From NCBI RefSeq assembly GCF_000197735.1, contig NC_014550.1:186001-250000 (forward strand): a stretch of DNA of 64,000 nucleotides, in the 5' to 3' direction. The translations under genes were made by a program, and so were the position numbers. Of this stretch, positions 46,196 through 54,508 are shown piece by piece. Origin of the DNA: Glutamicibacter arilaitensis Re117. GTDB taxonomy: Bacteria; Actinomycetota; Actinomycetes; Actinomycetales; Micrococcaceae. The notes beneath the pieces were generated by a model, which saw nothing but the letters and a program-made list of their open reading frames with translations, made no database searches and had not been told where the DNA came from. The stretch's first letter is position 1. Each line of letters begins with the position of its first letter.

Positions 46196-47851
46196 ATGAG
46201 TGAAAATGGTCAGGGTCTGACAAAGAAGTCGGCCGGACATGTCATTGTCGACACGCTTGCTGCGCACGGCGTGGAACGCGCCTACGTAGTGCCGGGCGAA
46301 AGCTACCTGGATGTCCTGGATGGACTGCATAATTCGCCAATCGAGACTGTGGTTTGCCGCCATGAAGGCGGTGCCACCTACATGGCTGAAGCTGAAGGCA
46401 AGATGCATCAGCGTCCCGGCATTGCCATGGTGACCCGTGGGCCGGGAGCGGCCAACGCCCATGTCGGTTTGCATACAGCTTGGCAGGACTCGACCCCCTT
46501 GGTGCTTTTCGTGGGGTTGATTCCATTTGAGCACCGCGAAAAAGAGGCCTTCCAGGAATTCGATCCCAAGGCATGGTTCGGTACCGGTGCCAAGCGCGTC
46601 ATGATCCTGGACCACGCTGATCGAGCCAGTGAAGTTGTCGCCGAGGCAATGTTCGCTGCCATGTCCGGCCGTCCGGGCCCCGTGGTTGTCGGATTGCCAG
46701 AAGACATCATCCGCAACGAAGTTCCCGCCGAAGTCCATCCGGAAATCCCGGTGGCTACCGGCGGCATGACCGTTACGGACTGGAAGGCACTGAATGCTGC
46801 CTTGCAGGAAGCAGATAAGCCGCTGTTCATTTTCGGTGGCAATGACTGGTCTCATGAAGGTGCTGCGGATTTCACCCGCTGGCTCGAAGAGCATGACCTG
46901 CCGGCCGCCGCAGAATGGCGTTGCGAGGGCACAGTGCCTTTCAACTCCCCATCCTACGTTGGCCCAATCGGCTACGGCCGCCCCAAGCCAACCTACGATC
47001 TGTTGGAAGAAACCGATCTGCTGATCTTCGTTGGCACCGTTCCCGGTGACGTCATCACCGATGGCTTCAACGTCAGGCAGAACTGGGACAAGAAAAACTT
47101 CCTGGTCACTATCGACCCGTCGCTGCGTGGACGCTCCGGCCCGGTATCGCATCAGATTGTTGCAAAGCCGGATGTGTTCGTCCGCGACTTGCTGCTGATG
47201 GATATGCCGGTCAAGGATTCCTGGAAGGAGTGGACTTCCCGGATGCGCGCAGAGCAGGAGAAATTTGCTGAACTTCCTCCGGCTCAGCCTTCCGACGGGC
47301 AGGCGAAGATGGCAACCATGATGGCGAACCTGGTCAACTCCTTGCCCGAAGATGCTTTGGTGACCTTTGGCGCTGGCGAGCACACCAACTGGGCCCACCG
47401 CTATTTCCCAACCAACGGCTACGCTTCGATGCTCTCGGCGCGTAACGGTTCCATGGGCTACTCGATTCCTTCGGCAGTTGCCGCGTCGCTGAACTACCCG
47501 CAGCGCCGCGTCGTCACCATCGCAGGTGACGGCGAATTCTTGATGAACGGCCAGGAGCTGGCTACCGCTGCGCAGTACGGAGCCACACCGCTGGTGATCG
47601 TCATGGACAACCAGCAGTACGGCACCATTCGCACCCATCAGGAACGCCAGTACCCGGAACGCGTATCCGGTACCCAGCTGGCTAACCCCGACTTCGCGCT
47701 GATGGCACAGTCCTTCGGTGGTTTCGGTGTCCGCGTCGAGAAGGATGCCGATGTCCCCGCCGCGCTGGAAAATGCGCTGAAGGCAATCGACGAAGACAAG
47801 AAATTCGCGTTGATCCACCTCGTGGTAGAGCAGGGCGTCAAGGCTTACTAA
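46196..47851 (+). CDS. Thiamine diphosphate-dependent enzyme (acetolactate synthase-like)
   Basis: A 551-residue ThDP enzyme with the three POX-type domains. The activating Glu is in VVCRHEGGATYMAEA; the ThDP/Mg motif is GDGEFLMNGQELATAAQYGATPLVIVMDNQQYGT. The FAD domain of true acetolactate synthase is not obvious, and no small regulatory subunit gene follows, so the substrate could be pyruvate or another 2-keto acid. It stands alone; a GACGCAAC/GTTGCGTC inverted repeat upstream may be an operator. Its terminator is the site where the group II intron has landed. Confidence 0.85.
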   Translation: MSENGQGLTKKSAGHVIVDTLAAHGVERAYVVPGESYLDVLDGLHNSPIETVVCRHEGGATYMAEAEGKMHQRPGIAMVTRGPGAANAHVGLHTAWQDSTPLVLFVGLIPFEHREKEAFQEFDPKAWFGTGAKRVMILDHADRASEVVAEAMFAAMSGRPGPVVVGLPEDIIRNEVPAEVHPEIPVATGGMTVTDWKALNAALQEADKPLFIFGGNDWSHEGAADFTRWLEEHDLPAAAEWRCEGTVPFNSPSYVGPIGYGRPKPTYDLLEETDLLIFVGTVPGDVITDGFNVRQNWDKKNFLVTIDPSLRGRSGPVSHQIVAKPDVFVRDLLLMDMPVKDSWKEWTSRMRAEQEKFAELPPAQPSDGQAKMATMMANLVNSLPEDALVTFGAGEHTNWAHRYFPTNGYASMLSARNGSMGYSIPSAVAASLNYPQRRVVTIAGDGEFLMNGQELATAAQYGATPLVIVMDNQQYGTIRTHQERQYPERVSGTQLANPDFALMAQSFGGFGVRVEKDADVPAALENALKAIDEDKKFALIHLVVEQGVKAY

Positions 47852-47893
47852 GGCCTGTAAATGACGCGGACTGGGAACCTCGACCGCGTGATG

Positions 47894-47932
47894 AAATCAG
47901 TGGGCGCCCTTCGGGGCGCTCACTGATTTTTG
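47894..47932 (+). terminator. Terminator of the ThDP enzyme gene, adjacent to the intron
   Basis: AAATCAGTG-GGCGCCC, loop TTCG, GGGCGCT-CACTGATTTTT. The T tract ends directly at the 5' end of the group II intron. Confidence 0.92.
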
Positions 47933-48174
47933 CGTACGCCCAGCATGGGCATTTACTTGGAGGTGAAAGTCCTCTGGCCGGGAAGATGGTTTAAGGCCTA
48001 GCTGAAGGCAACTGCGTCACCGCGAGGTGGGGTGGGAAGGAAGCCGGAGGCAAACCTCTGCACTGAGGAACACGAATCACATGTGAGGCATGTCTGTCGG
48101 GGTAAGCCAGCGCAAGATGGTGAAGCCCGCTCCATCGAAACGGAAATTTTCAAGTCAAGTGAGACCAATGAGTG

Positions 48175-49116
48175 TTAACCAGCTTGCATTTCTTGTCCTT
48201 CCAACCGCTTCACCGGCTCATTGATCCACGCCGCTTCGGGCATCTGAAGCTTCTTCGGCAACCTGCGCCGCCCAAAACGCTCAGGATGCTCATCCCAAGC
48301 CCTCTGCAATGCAGCCAACCTCTGGTCATCAACATGCCCAGTCATCCCGAAATGAACATCAGCAGGCGTATGGAACCCAATCCCCGAATGGCGATGGTGC
48401 CCGTTATACGACTGAACAAACCGGTCCATGAAAGCCCGGGCATCAACAAGTGATCCAAACCGCTGCGGGAATGTCGGAAGATACTTCAAGGTCTTGAACC
48501 ACGCCTCACTGAACGGGTTGTCATTGCTGACCTTCGGCCGCGAATGCGATTTGAGCACGTCCAAGTCCGCCAACAAAGCCGCCACGGGTTTCGAGGTCAT
48601 CGAGGTGCCGCGGTCGGCATGCACAACTTTCGGCACCTGGGCTTTGGCGAACACCCCGGCAATGAAATCACGCGCCAGCTCCCCGGATTCACGAGTATGG
48701 ACCTGGCAACCGATGATATAGCGCGAATAGATATCAATCATCACGTACGCGTCGAAATACACGCCCTTCGTCGGGCCGGCCAGCTTAGTGATATCCCAAG
48801 TGAACACCTCTCCAGGCTGATCCGCGACCAGCTCGGGGACCTTTCGTGCTGGATGACGGGCCTGTCGACGGCGTTCAGCCACTTGCTTCGCCCTCCGCAG
48901 CAACCGATACATGCTCGATACCGAGCACAGATATGTCCCTTCAGACAGCAGCGTGGCGTGGATCTGCTCTGGGGCTTGGTCCACGAACCGTTCGCTGTTC
49001 AGCGTTGCCAGAATCGTGGTTTCTTCCTGCGCGGTGAGCTTGTTCGCTGGTGCCGGGCGAGGAGCGGTAGCCCGCAGTGCTCGCCCTGCGCGGGCAGCGT
49101 TTTGGCGGCGGTTCAT
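48175..49116 (-). CDS. IS3-type transposase OrfB (rve integrase core)
   Basis: The visible 313 residues have the DDE triad in VFTWDITKLAG, VVHADRGTSM and NPFSEAWFKTLKY, with an N-terminal HTH_21-like part. The frame continues upstream of the ATG at 49116 without stop (reading DLLSHVYEQLVTGGVSTRQ) to the end of OrfA near 49230, so the true protein is probably made by frameshifting from OrfA or from an upstream non-ATG start. It appears intact. Confidence 0.85.
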   Translation of the reverse strand: MNRRQNAARAGRALRATAPRPAPANKLTAQEETTILATLNSERFVDQAPEQIHATLLSEGTYLCSVSSMYRLLRRAKQVAERRRQARHPARKVPELVADQPGEVFTWDITKLAGPTKGVYFDAYVMIDIYSRYIIGCQVHTRESGELARDFIAGVFAKAQVPKVVHADRGTSMTSKPVAALLADLDVLKSHSRPKVSNDNPFSEAWFKTLKYLPTFPQRFGSLVDARAFMDRFVQSYNGHHRHSGIGFHTPADVHFGMTGHVDDQRLAALQRAWDEHPERFGRRRLPKKLQMPEAAWINEPVKRLEGQEMQAG

Positions 49117-49214
49117 CGTCGCCCTACTGACCCCGGCCAGCGAGCTGGCCTGACGTGTTGATACCCCGCCGGTGACCAGTTGTTCATAAACGTGGGACAG
49201 GAGGTCCTGGGCTG

Positions 49215-49652
49215 CTATTTGGAATCCGCGCTCTTCGAGATTTGTTCCAAGAGCGCGTGTGCTTTTCCCATGATCTCCAACGCGGTTTGGGTGGTTGCAA
49301 GCTTCTGCTCGTTGGCAGCTAGCTGCTTTTTCAGTCGGGCGATTTCCGCTTGTTCCTTGCTCAGCCGGCTACTGGACCGGGCCGGGAAGCTGTTGCTGGT
49401 TGAATCTCCGAGGACTCCGGCGTCGCGTAGCCTGCGCCATTCAACGATCTGCGAGGAATACAAGGCGTTGGCGCGCAGGTAGCCTCGGCCCTCGCCGGTT
49501 TGGATCGCTTGTTCGTAGCCGTCGAGGTAAGCCAGTTTCTGGGCTGGGCTGATGCTCCTGCGGCGGGGCTGTTCTGGGCGCGAATCGATGGAGTCCATAG
49601 TTCCATTCTCCGGCATGTTCCCCGGGGTGGGGTGGATGGAATCGATGCTCAT
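49215..49652 (-). CDS. IS3-type transposase OrfA
   Basis: A 145-residue helix-turn-helix protein with RRRSISPAQKLAYLDGYEQA, SSQIVEWRRLRDAGVLG and a C-terminal coiled coil (LSKEQAEIARLKKQLAANEQKLA). This is the DNA-binding partner of the transposase; its end overlaps the start region of OrfB in another frame. Confidence 0.8.
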   Translation of the reverse strand: MSIDSIHPTPGNMPENGTMDSIDSRPEQPRRRSISPAQKLAYLDGYEQAIQTGEGRGYLRANALYSSQIVEWRRLRDAGVLGDSTSNSFPARSSSRLSKEQAEIARLKKQLAANEQKLATTQTALEIMGKAHALLEQISKSADSK

Positions 49653-50584
49653 GATGGCGGTTGTACCTGTTCTCGCCCTGTCTGAGGGGAGGTTTACTTG
49701 CTATGAATCAGTGGTCTCACTCCAGCCTGACAGACAGGGAAACGGCAGATGTGTATATGTGGCGGGCGCAGGGAGAAAGTGAATGCTCTTATCTGGGGAG
49801 GTCTGTCCTAGTGCACCACCTGTCTTCTGACTGAGTGGGGCGGTTCTGGCCGCGAGGTCAGTAACTGATGGGGCAGAAGTCAGCAGAGGTTATAGTACCT
49901 GCCTAGGAATCGCGTCGGGTGAGGAACCTGATCGTTTGCCTGAGACCCATTGTGGTTGATGAGGGAGGCAGGGAAGGGCTGAACGCTGGGAATTGATGGA
50001 CTGAAGCATGAGTTCTCGTGCTCACGTGATTATCGCAGAAAACCCACGGACGTGGTGGGGCAGAGAGGGGATGGTACCGGTGAATCCGGGAGAGTATTTT
50101 CTTGCGTGTAGCGTTGAGCCGGCGGCTGATGGGAAAGACATCAGGGATCAACAAGTTGATCTGTGGGAGCAAGTGTTCTCGCGAGGTAATTTGTTGATTG
50201 CATTGAAACGTGTTGAGCGGAATAAGGGTTCTGCTGGTGTTGATGGGCTTGAAGCGCATGAATTGCGTGATTGGTGCCGTGAGCATTGGATCGAGACTCG
50301 GAAGTCGCTTGATGCTGGAACGTATGCGCCGTTGCCGGTGCGTCAGGTGATGATTCCGAAGCCTGATGGTGGGGAACGGATGCTGGGTGTTCCGTCTGTG
50401 TTGGATCGGTTGATTCAGCAGGCTCTCGCGCAAGTGCTTTCCCCGATTTTCGATGAGGGGTTCGCACCGATGTCTTATGGATTTCGGCCGGGCAAAAGCG
50501 CCCATGACGCTGCTTCGATGGCTCGTAAGGTTATTGTGAGCTGTCATGATGTTGTGAGACACGCGTATGTAGGAGAATGAGTTC

Positions 50585-50878
50585 ATGTCCAAACGTCAGA
50601 AATTCACCCCGGAATTCCGTGCAGAAGCGGTGGAACTGGTGCTTTCCTCAGGAAAAAGCCTGGTCGAGGTTTCAGAATCACTGGGAATCAACGAAGGCAC
50701 CCTTGGGAACTGGGTTCGCGCCTACCGAACCGAGCATCCAGAGACCGAAACCGAGGAACGCGGACCGGTGGAATGGGCCCAGCACGAGAAGCTGCGCCGG
50801 GAATTGGCGGAGGTGAAACGGGAGAACGAATTTTTAAAAGATGTCAGCGCCTATTTCGCCTCGAAGGGCAAGAAATAA
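50585..50878 (+). CDS. IS3 transposase OrfA
   Basis: A 97-residue HTH_Tnp_1 protein: FTPEFRAEAVELVLSSGKSLVEVSESLGINEGTLGNWV, then a leucine-zipper-like end (EKLRRELAEVKRENEFLKD). The slippery heptamer TTTAAAA at 50833-50839 is placed in phase (T TTA AAA) near the end, allowing -1 frameshifting into OrfB. Confidence 0.92.
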   Translation: MSKRQKFTPEFRAEAVELVLSSGKSLVEVSESLGINEGTLGNWVRAYRTEHPETETEERGPVEWAQHEKLRRELAEVKRENEFLKDVSAYFASKGKK

Positions 50879-51795
50879 GCGCGATCTTCCGATTCATCAT
50901 GGAACACAGCGCGAAGTATCCGGTGAACTGGATGTGCCAGCAGCTAGAGGTCTCGCGCGCTTCGTATTACCGGTGGTTGAACCCGTCCACTGAGCTCAGC
51001 GAAGCCAAGGCCCTGCGGGCTATGCGCACCGTTCTGGTCCTGACCGAGTACGAGGCTTCCAACGGGGTGGCCGGTGCCGGCCAATTAGTGGATTTGATTC
51101 GCAACAACCACAAGCAGTACGTGCCGAAATCCACGGTGCTGTCGATCATGAACGAGCACGGGCTCAAGGCTAAACGAGTGAGTGCTTTCAAAGTCACCAC
51201 GGTGCATGACCAGCAAGCCAGGACCGCTCATATCAAGAATCACATGGTCGATAAGCTCGGCCGCCGTGATTTTCGTTCGTCCCGACCTGGAACCAAGTTG
51301 GTGGGCGATATTACCTACTTGCGAACCGGTGAAGGGTGGCTGTATCTGGCGACGGTGATCGACTTGTATTCACGTCAGATCGTTGGGTGGTCAATGGGTG
51401 CGAACATGCAAACGCAACTGGTTATCGATGCGATGCAGCTCGCGATGTCGCGTGGTTTCATCAGCGCTGGGACTGTTTTTCATTCAGACCGCGGAACTCA
51501 GTACACGTCAGATGCATTTCAAGCGTGGTGCTCTGAGAATGGTGTGCGGCAGTCAATGGGCCGTACCGGAGTGTGTTGGGACAATGCCGTTGCTGAGTCG
51601 GCGTTCTCGACGATCAAGAACGAGATGTACCATCATCGGGCGTTTACGAGCCGGGTTGCGGCGCGTACCGCGGTTATGGAGTTCATTGAGATTTGGTACA
51701 ACAGGAAGCGTCCGCATACGACTAATGGCGGGTTGAGTCCTCAGATGTTGCTCGACTGGTATTGGGAGCAGAATTCTTTGGCTCTCGCGGCCTGA
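50773..51795 (+). CDS. IS3 transposase OrfB (-1 frame)
   Basis: The integrase part has an HTH_21 segment (YPVNWMCQQLEVSRASYYRWL) and the DDE triad in LVGDITYLRTGEGW, VFHSDRGTQYTSDAF and NAVAESAFSTIKNEMY, ending YNRKRPHTTNGGLSP. The functional product is most likely the OrfAB fusion entering this frame at the TTTAAAA site; the frame itself is open from 50773, and an ATG at 50899 could give OrfB alone. No disabling mutation is seen, so the element may still be mobile. Confidence 0.92.
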   Translation: MGPAREAAPGIGGGETGERIFKRCQRLFRLEGQEISAIFRFIMEHSAKYPVNWMCQQLEVSRASYYRWLNPSTELSEAKALRAMRTVLVLTEYEASNGVAGAGQLVDLIRNNHKQYVPKSTVLSIMNEHGLKAKRVSAFKVTTVHDQQARTAHIKNHMVDKLGRRDFRSSRPGTKLVGDITYLRTGEGWLYLATVIDLYSRQIVGWSMGANMQTQLVIDAMQLAMSRGFISAGTVFHSDRGTQYTSDAFQAWCSENGVRQSMGRTGVCWDNAVAESAFSTIKNEMYHHRAFTSRVAARTAVMEFIEIWYNRKRPHTTNGGLSPQMLLDWYWEQNSLALAA

Positions 51796-52736
51796 GTTTA
51801 ATAAGAAAAAATCAAAGTTCGTGTCTCAGAAACTTGACCAGCTCATTGAGCAGGGGTATCGGTGGGTTGTGGAGGTTGATCTGGATGCATTCTTTGATCG
51901 GGTGAACCATGACGTGCTGATGTCCAGGATTGCGCGGAAGGTGAAAGACAAGCGGGTTCTGAAGCTTGTTCGGAAGTATTTGACGGCTGGGATCATGGCG
52001 CAGGGTGTTCGTCGGGAAACGGCGGAGGGTACCCCGCAGGGGTCGCCTTTATCGCCGTTGCTCTCGAACATCATGTTGGATGATTTTGATCAGGAGTTCT
52101 GGTCGAGGGATCACCGTTTTGTGCGGTATGCCGATGACATCAGAATTTTTGTGAAGTCGAAACGTGCTGCCGAACGGGTGTTGGATCAGGCGACGAAAGT
52201 CCTTGAACAGCGCCTGAAGTTGAAGGTTAATCGGCAGAAATCAGTGATCAATCCGGCGAGTGTTGCAACGTTGCTGGGTTTTGGTTTCTACTTCGTCAAA
52301 GGTTCGAAGGTCAGGATCAGGGTTGCTCCGAAGGCGTGGATACGCATGAAGGAGCGGATTCGGAGGTTGACTTCTCGGCGGTGGAGTGTGTCGATGGAGT
52401 ACCGTATCGAGCAGTTGAATCGTTTTGTTCGGGGTTGGATGGGTTATTTCCGGTTGTCGATGACGGCGGATAAATTTGCCACACTCGATCAATGGTTTAG
52501 ACGTCGGTTGCGTCAGATCCGTTGGGTTGAATGGAAGCGTCCTCGTACTCGGGTGGCGAATCTTCGCCGTCTGGGGATTGTCAAGGATAAGGCTTACCAG
52601 TGGGGAAACAGTTCACGTGCGTATTGGCGTGTGGCGAAGTCCCCGATTCTTCATCGTGCCTTGCCAACTTCTTATTGGGAGGAGTTGGGTGTGCTGTTCT
52701 TTCGCCGTGCTTGGGATCGTTTTCAGTGACTTGGTG

Positions 52737-52806
52737 AACCGCCGGATGCGGGCCCGCATGTCCGGTGGTGTGAGAGGCGGGGGCTAGACACCCCCGCCTA
52801 CTCGAT
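52737..52806 (+). ncRNA. Group II intron domains V and VI
   Basis: Domain V: GCCGGATGCGGG / CCCGCATGTCCGG hairpin; domain VI: GGCGGGGG / CCCCCGCC hairpin, ending CCTACTCGAT. They follow directly after the maturase stop, as expected for the catalytic 3' end. Confidence 0.85.
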
Positions 52807-52985
52807 GTGTTCTGGCGCGTGGGAGCTTCATAGCATGAACGGGATTTCCAGCATGGCAGTTTCCCAACTTTAAAGATCACAACCCTTTGGGCCGTTCTGT
52901 CTTGGCAGGCGCTCGTTGAAGAAATAAGATGAATTGCTACCGAATCCCGTGAGCACTAGAACCCCAACACGAGGTGGATAATCTG

Positions 52986-53363
52986 ATGGCACAGATGAGC
53001 GAAGAGCTCATTGAGCAGTGGGCCGACGCAACTGCTGAAATCTACAATGAGTCCCTGACCGGCATCAACCTGAGCCGCTTGCCAGACGCGATGGCCCAGT
53101 ACGTCGATCTTTTCTCGCAGAGCGAGGACCTGACCTTCAATGCGGATGCCACCCCAACCGATTACTTTGATAATCACCCGTTTCTGGCAGTGACCGCGGT
53201 GCTCAACAACCCTGAGGCGATGGAGGTTCTGGATTCCGACGCGCAGGATGCGTTGGATGCAATGGCCGACTTCACCGAGGCCTGGTACAAGTTCGATCTT
53301 GAGAATGAACCTGAACTCGGTATCTCCGAAGCAGATGTCGACGACGTAGACGAAGACTGGTAA
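52986..53363 (+). CDS. Small acidic protein of unknown function
   Basis: A 125-residue, strongly acidic protein (tail SEADVDDVDEDW). ATG at 52986 with GAGGTGG 10 bp upstream; an upstream GTG at 52974 overlaps this site and is less likely. No signal peptide, membrane helix or recognised motif. It appears helical and cytoplasmic. First gene after the intron; convergent or co-directional partners give no clue. Confidence 0.65.
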   Translation: MAQMSEELIEQWADATAEIYNESLTGINLSRLPDAMAQYVDLFSQSEDLTFNADATPTDYFDNHPFLAVTAVLNNPEAMEVLDSDAQDALDAMADFTEAWYKFDLENEPELGISEADVDDVDEDW

Positions 53364-53477
53364 ACCCCAGTATTACTAGAGCCGGCATCAAGCAGACCAA
53401 CTGCTTGGTGCCGGTTTTGCCATTCCAAACCGCTGGCAGCTATTCCAATTGGGTCCGGGGAGTGGAACGATGCGGGT

Positions 53478-53909
53478 ATGAGCCAGTTCAGTGTTTTTGA
53501 AAGCACCGTGGTTATCCATCTTCCGGTGCATCGTGTCTGGGAGTTGCTGACAGACTGGGCAGCAACACCCTTGTGGATCCATGGGATCGGCTCCATGCAT
53601 TCCGATGACCCCGAACTCAAAGTGGGCACCAACCTCACTTATCGAGTCGCAGGGCATGAACGGTTGTACCGGGTTCATGAGCTGATCGAGAATCGCCTGC
53701 TGATTCTGCACACCTCAGAGAATCCCGATGGGCTGTCCTACCGATACGATCTCAAAGATGATGCCGGGCAGACCGAAGTAGTCTTGCAGGTGGCGATCAT
53801 CAACCCTGATCTCAGCGTCGAGCAGTGCGAAGCGCTAGCCCAGAATATCCGCGAGAGCGAAGGCGACAAGCTCGATCAGCTACGGTTCTATGCCGAACAA
53901 GCCCCCTGA
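53478..53909 (+). CDS. SRPBCC (START-like) family protein
   Basis: A 143-residue single-domain protein with the helix-grip fold: ESTVVIHLPVHRVWELLTDWAATPLWIHGIGSMH, then alternating strands (TNLTYRVAGHERLYRVHELI, LSYRYDLKDDAGQTEVVLQV) and the long C-terminal helix. Such proteins bind hydrophobic ligands or act as cyclases; the ligand is unknown. Its end overlaps the convergent deacetylase gene by about 30 bp. Confidence 0.85.
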   Translation: MSQFSVFESTVVIHLPVHRVWELLTDWAATPLWIHGIGSMHSDDPELKVGTNLTYRVAGHERLYRVHELIENRLLILHTSENPDGLSYRYDLKDDAGQTEVVLQVAIINPDLSVEQCEALAQNIRESEGDKLDQLRFYAEQAP

Positions 53910-54506
53910 GCCATCAGTGCCGGCAGCATGATAGGCAACCGAGTTCTGCAGCTGGCCGGTGAAGAGCTCGTTGACGGTCACCGGGGTATAGCCAGCTGAC
54001 TTCAGCGCCGCAACAAGGCGCGGGACGAGGTCGATGGAACTTTCATGAATGTCATGCATCAAGATCACCGACCCTGCTCTGGTCTGGTCCGTGGCAGTTC
54101 TGAAGGCCTGGTCCGCATCATGGTGCTCCCAATCGCGCGTATCAACATCCCACAGCACCAGCGGGTAGCCGATGAGCGCATCCTGGTGCGGATCGTGCAG
54201 CCCATAGGGCGGCCTGAAAACTTCAGGCCATATGCCAGCTGTGCCGGCAATCATGGCACTGCTGCGCTCCAGCTGTTCTGCGAGCTGCGTCTCGCTCAAG
54301 GTCCTGATATCCGGATGGTCCCAAGAATGGTTGCCGAGCTGATGCCCCTCGGCAACCATCCGTCGCACAGCTTCGGGATAGGCGCTGACGTTCTGCCCGA
54401 TCATGAAGAAGGTGGCAACGGCTCCCGCCGCTTTCAGCGCGTCGAGAAGACGATGGGTATATTCGCCCGGCCCATCATCGAATGTCAGCGCAACCAGCTT
54501 GTTCAT
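53880..54506 (-). CDS. Polysaccharide deacetylase (NodB domain)
   Basis: A 208-residue CE4 enzyme. Motif 1 TFDDGP is only a few residues from the N-terminus, motif 2 is NHSWDHPD (metal His pair), motif 3 RPPYG and motif 4/5 VLWDVDTRDW and ILMHDIH. All catalytic residues are present. There is no signal peptide or membrane anchor, unlike secreted peptidoglycan deacetylases, so the substrate may be an intracellular amidase-type molecule or the protein is exported otherwise. ATG at 54506 has GGAG upstream; a GTG at 54512 overlaps the MFS stop. Confidence 0.88.
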   Translation of the reverse strand: MNKLVALTFDDGPGEYTHRLLDALKAAGAVATFFMIGQNVSAYPEAVRRMVAEGHQLGNHSWDHPDIRTLSETQLAEQLERSSAMIAGTAGIWPEVFRPPYGLHDPHQDALIGYPLVLWDVDTRDWEHHDADQAFRTATDQTRAGSVILMHDIHESSIDLVPRLVAALKSAGYTPVTVNELFTGQLQNSVAYHAAGTDGSGGLFGIEP

Positions 54507-54508
54507 TT

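Larger units (their letters stand above)
48160..49719 (-). mobile_element. IS3-like insertion sequence inside the intron (copy on minus strand)
   Basis: Terminal inverted repeats TGAGACCAATGA (48160-48171) and TCAGTGGTCTCA (49708-49719) match at 11 of 12 positions and can be extended outward by AG/CT. Between them lie two overlapping transposase frames on the minus strand. The element is about 1560 bp. No target duplication is visible: the flanks are AAG on the left and CTC on the right. It interrupts domain I of the group II intron. Confidence 0.82.
50555..51828 (+). mobile_element. IS3 family insertion sequence inside the intron RT gene
   Basis: Terminal repeats TGAGACACG (50555-50563) and CGTGTCTCA (51820-51828) are exact complements. 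The element is 1274 bp and encodes OrfA and OrfB with a -1 frameshift site. The flanking triplets (TTG left, GAA right) differ, so no target duplication is visible. It is different in sequence from the other IS3-like copy 0.8 kb away. Confidence 0.9.
50008..52729 (+). pseudogene. Group II intron reverse transcriptase/maturase, split by an IS3 element
   Basis: The left part (50008-50554) holds RT0-RT2: LLIALKRVERNKGSAGVDGLE, PLPVRQVMIPKPDGGERMLGVPSVLDRLIQQAL, FAPMSYGFRPGKSAHDA. The right part (51829-52729) holds RT3 onward: WVVEVDLDAFFDRVNHD, GTPQGSPLSPLLSNIMLDD, the catalytic YADD in FVRYADDIRIF, and the maturase domain with FVRGWMGYF. No HNH endonuclease domain is present, as in class C introns. 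The IS insertion separates the catalytic Asp residues from the N-terminal fingers, so no active RT can be made. Confidence 0.9.
47934..52806 (+). mobile_element. Group II intron (likely class C), interrupted by two IS elements
   Basis: The 5' end just after the terminator T run reads GTACGCCCAGCATGGGC, like the GTGCG-type start of bacterial group II introns. Further intron-like blocks are GAAGGAAGCCGGAGGCAAACC (48038-48058 region) and AGTCAGCAGAGGTTATAGTA (49878 onward). The RT/maturase gene is inside. Domain V (52737-52771) and domain VI (52773-52806, ending CCTACTCGAT) follow it. Removing the two IS elements leaves an intron of about 2.0 kb, a usual size. The exact ends are uncertain by a few bases. 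Confidence 0.85.
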
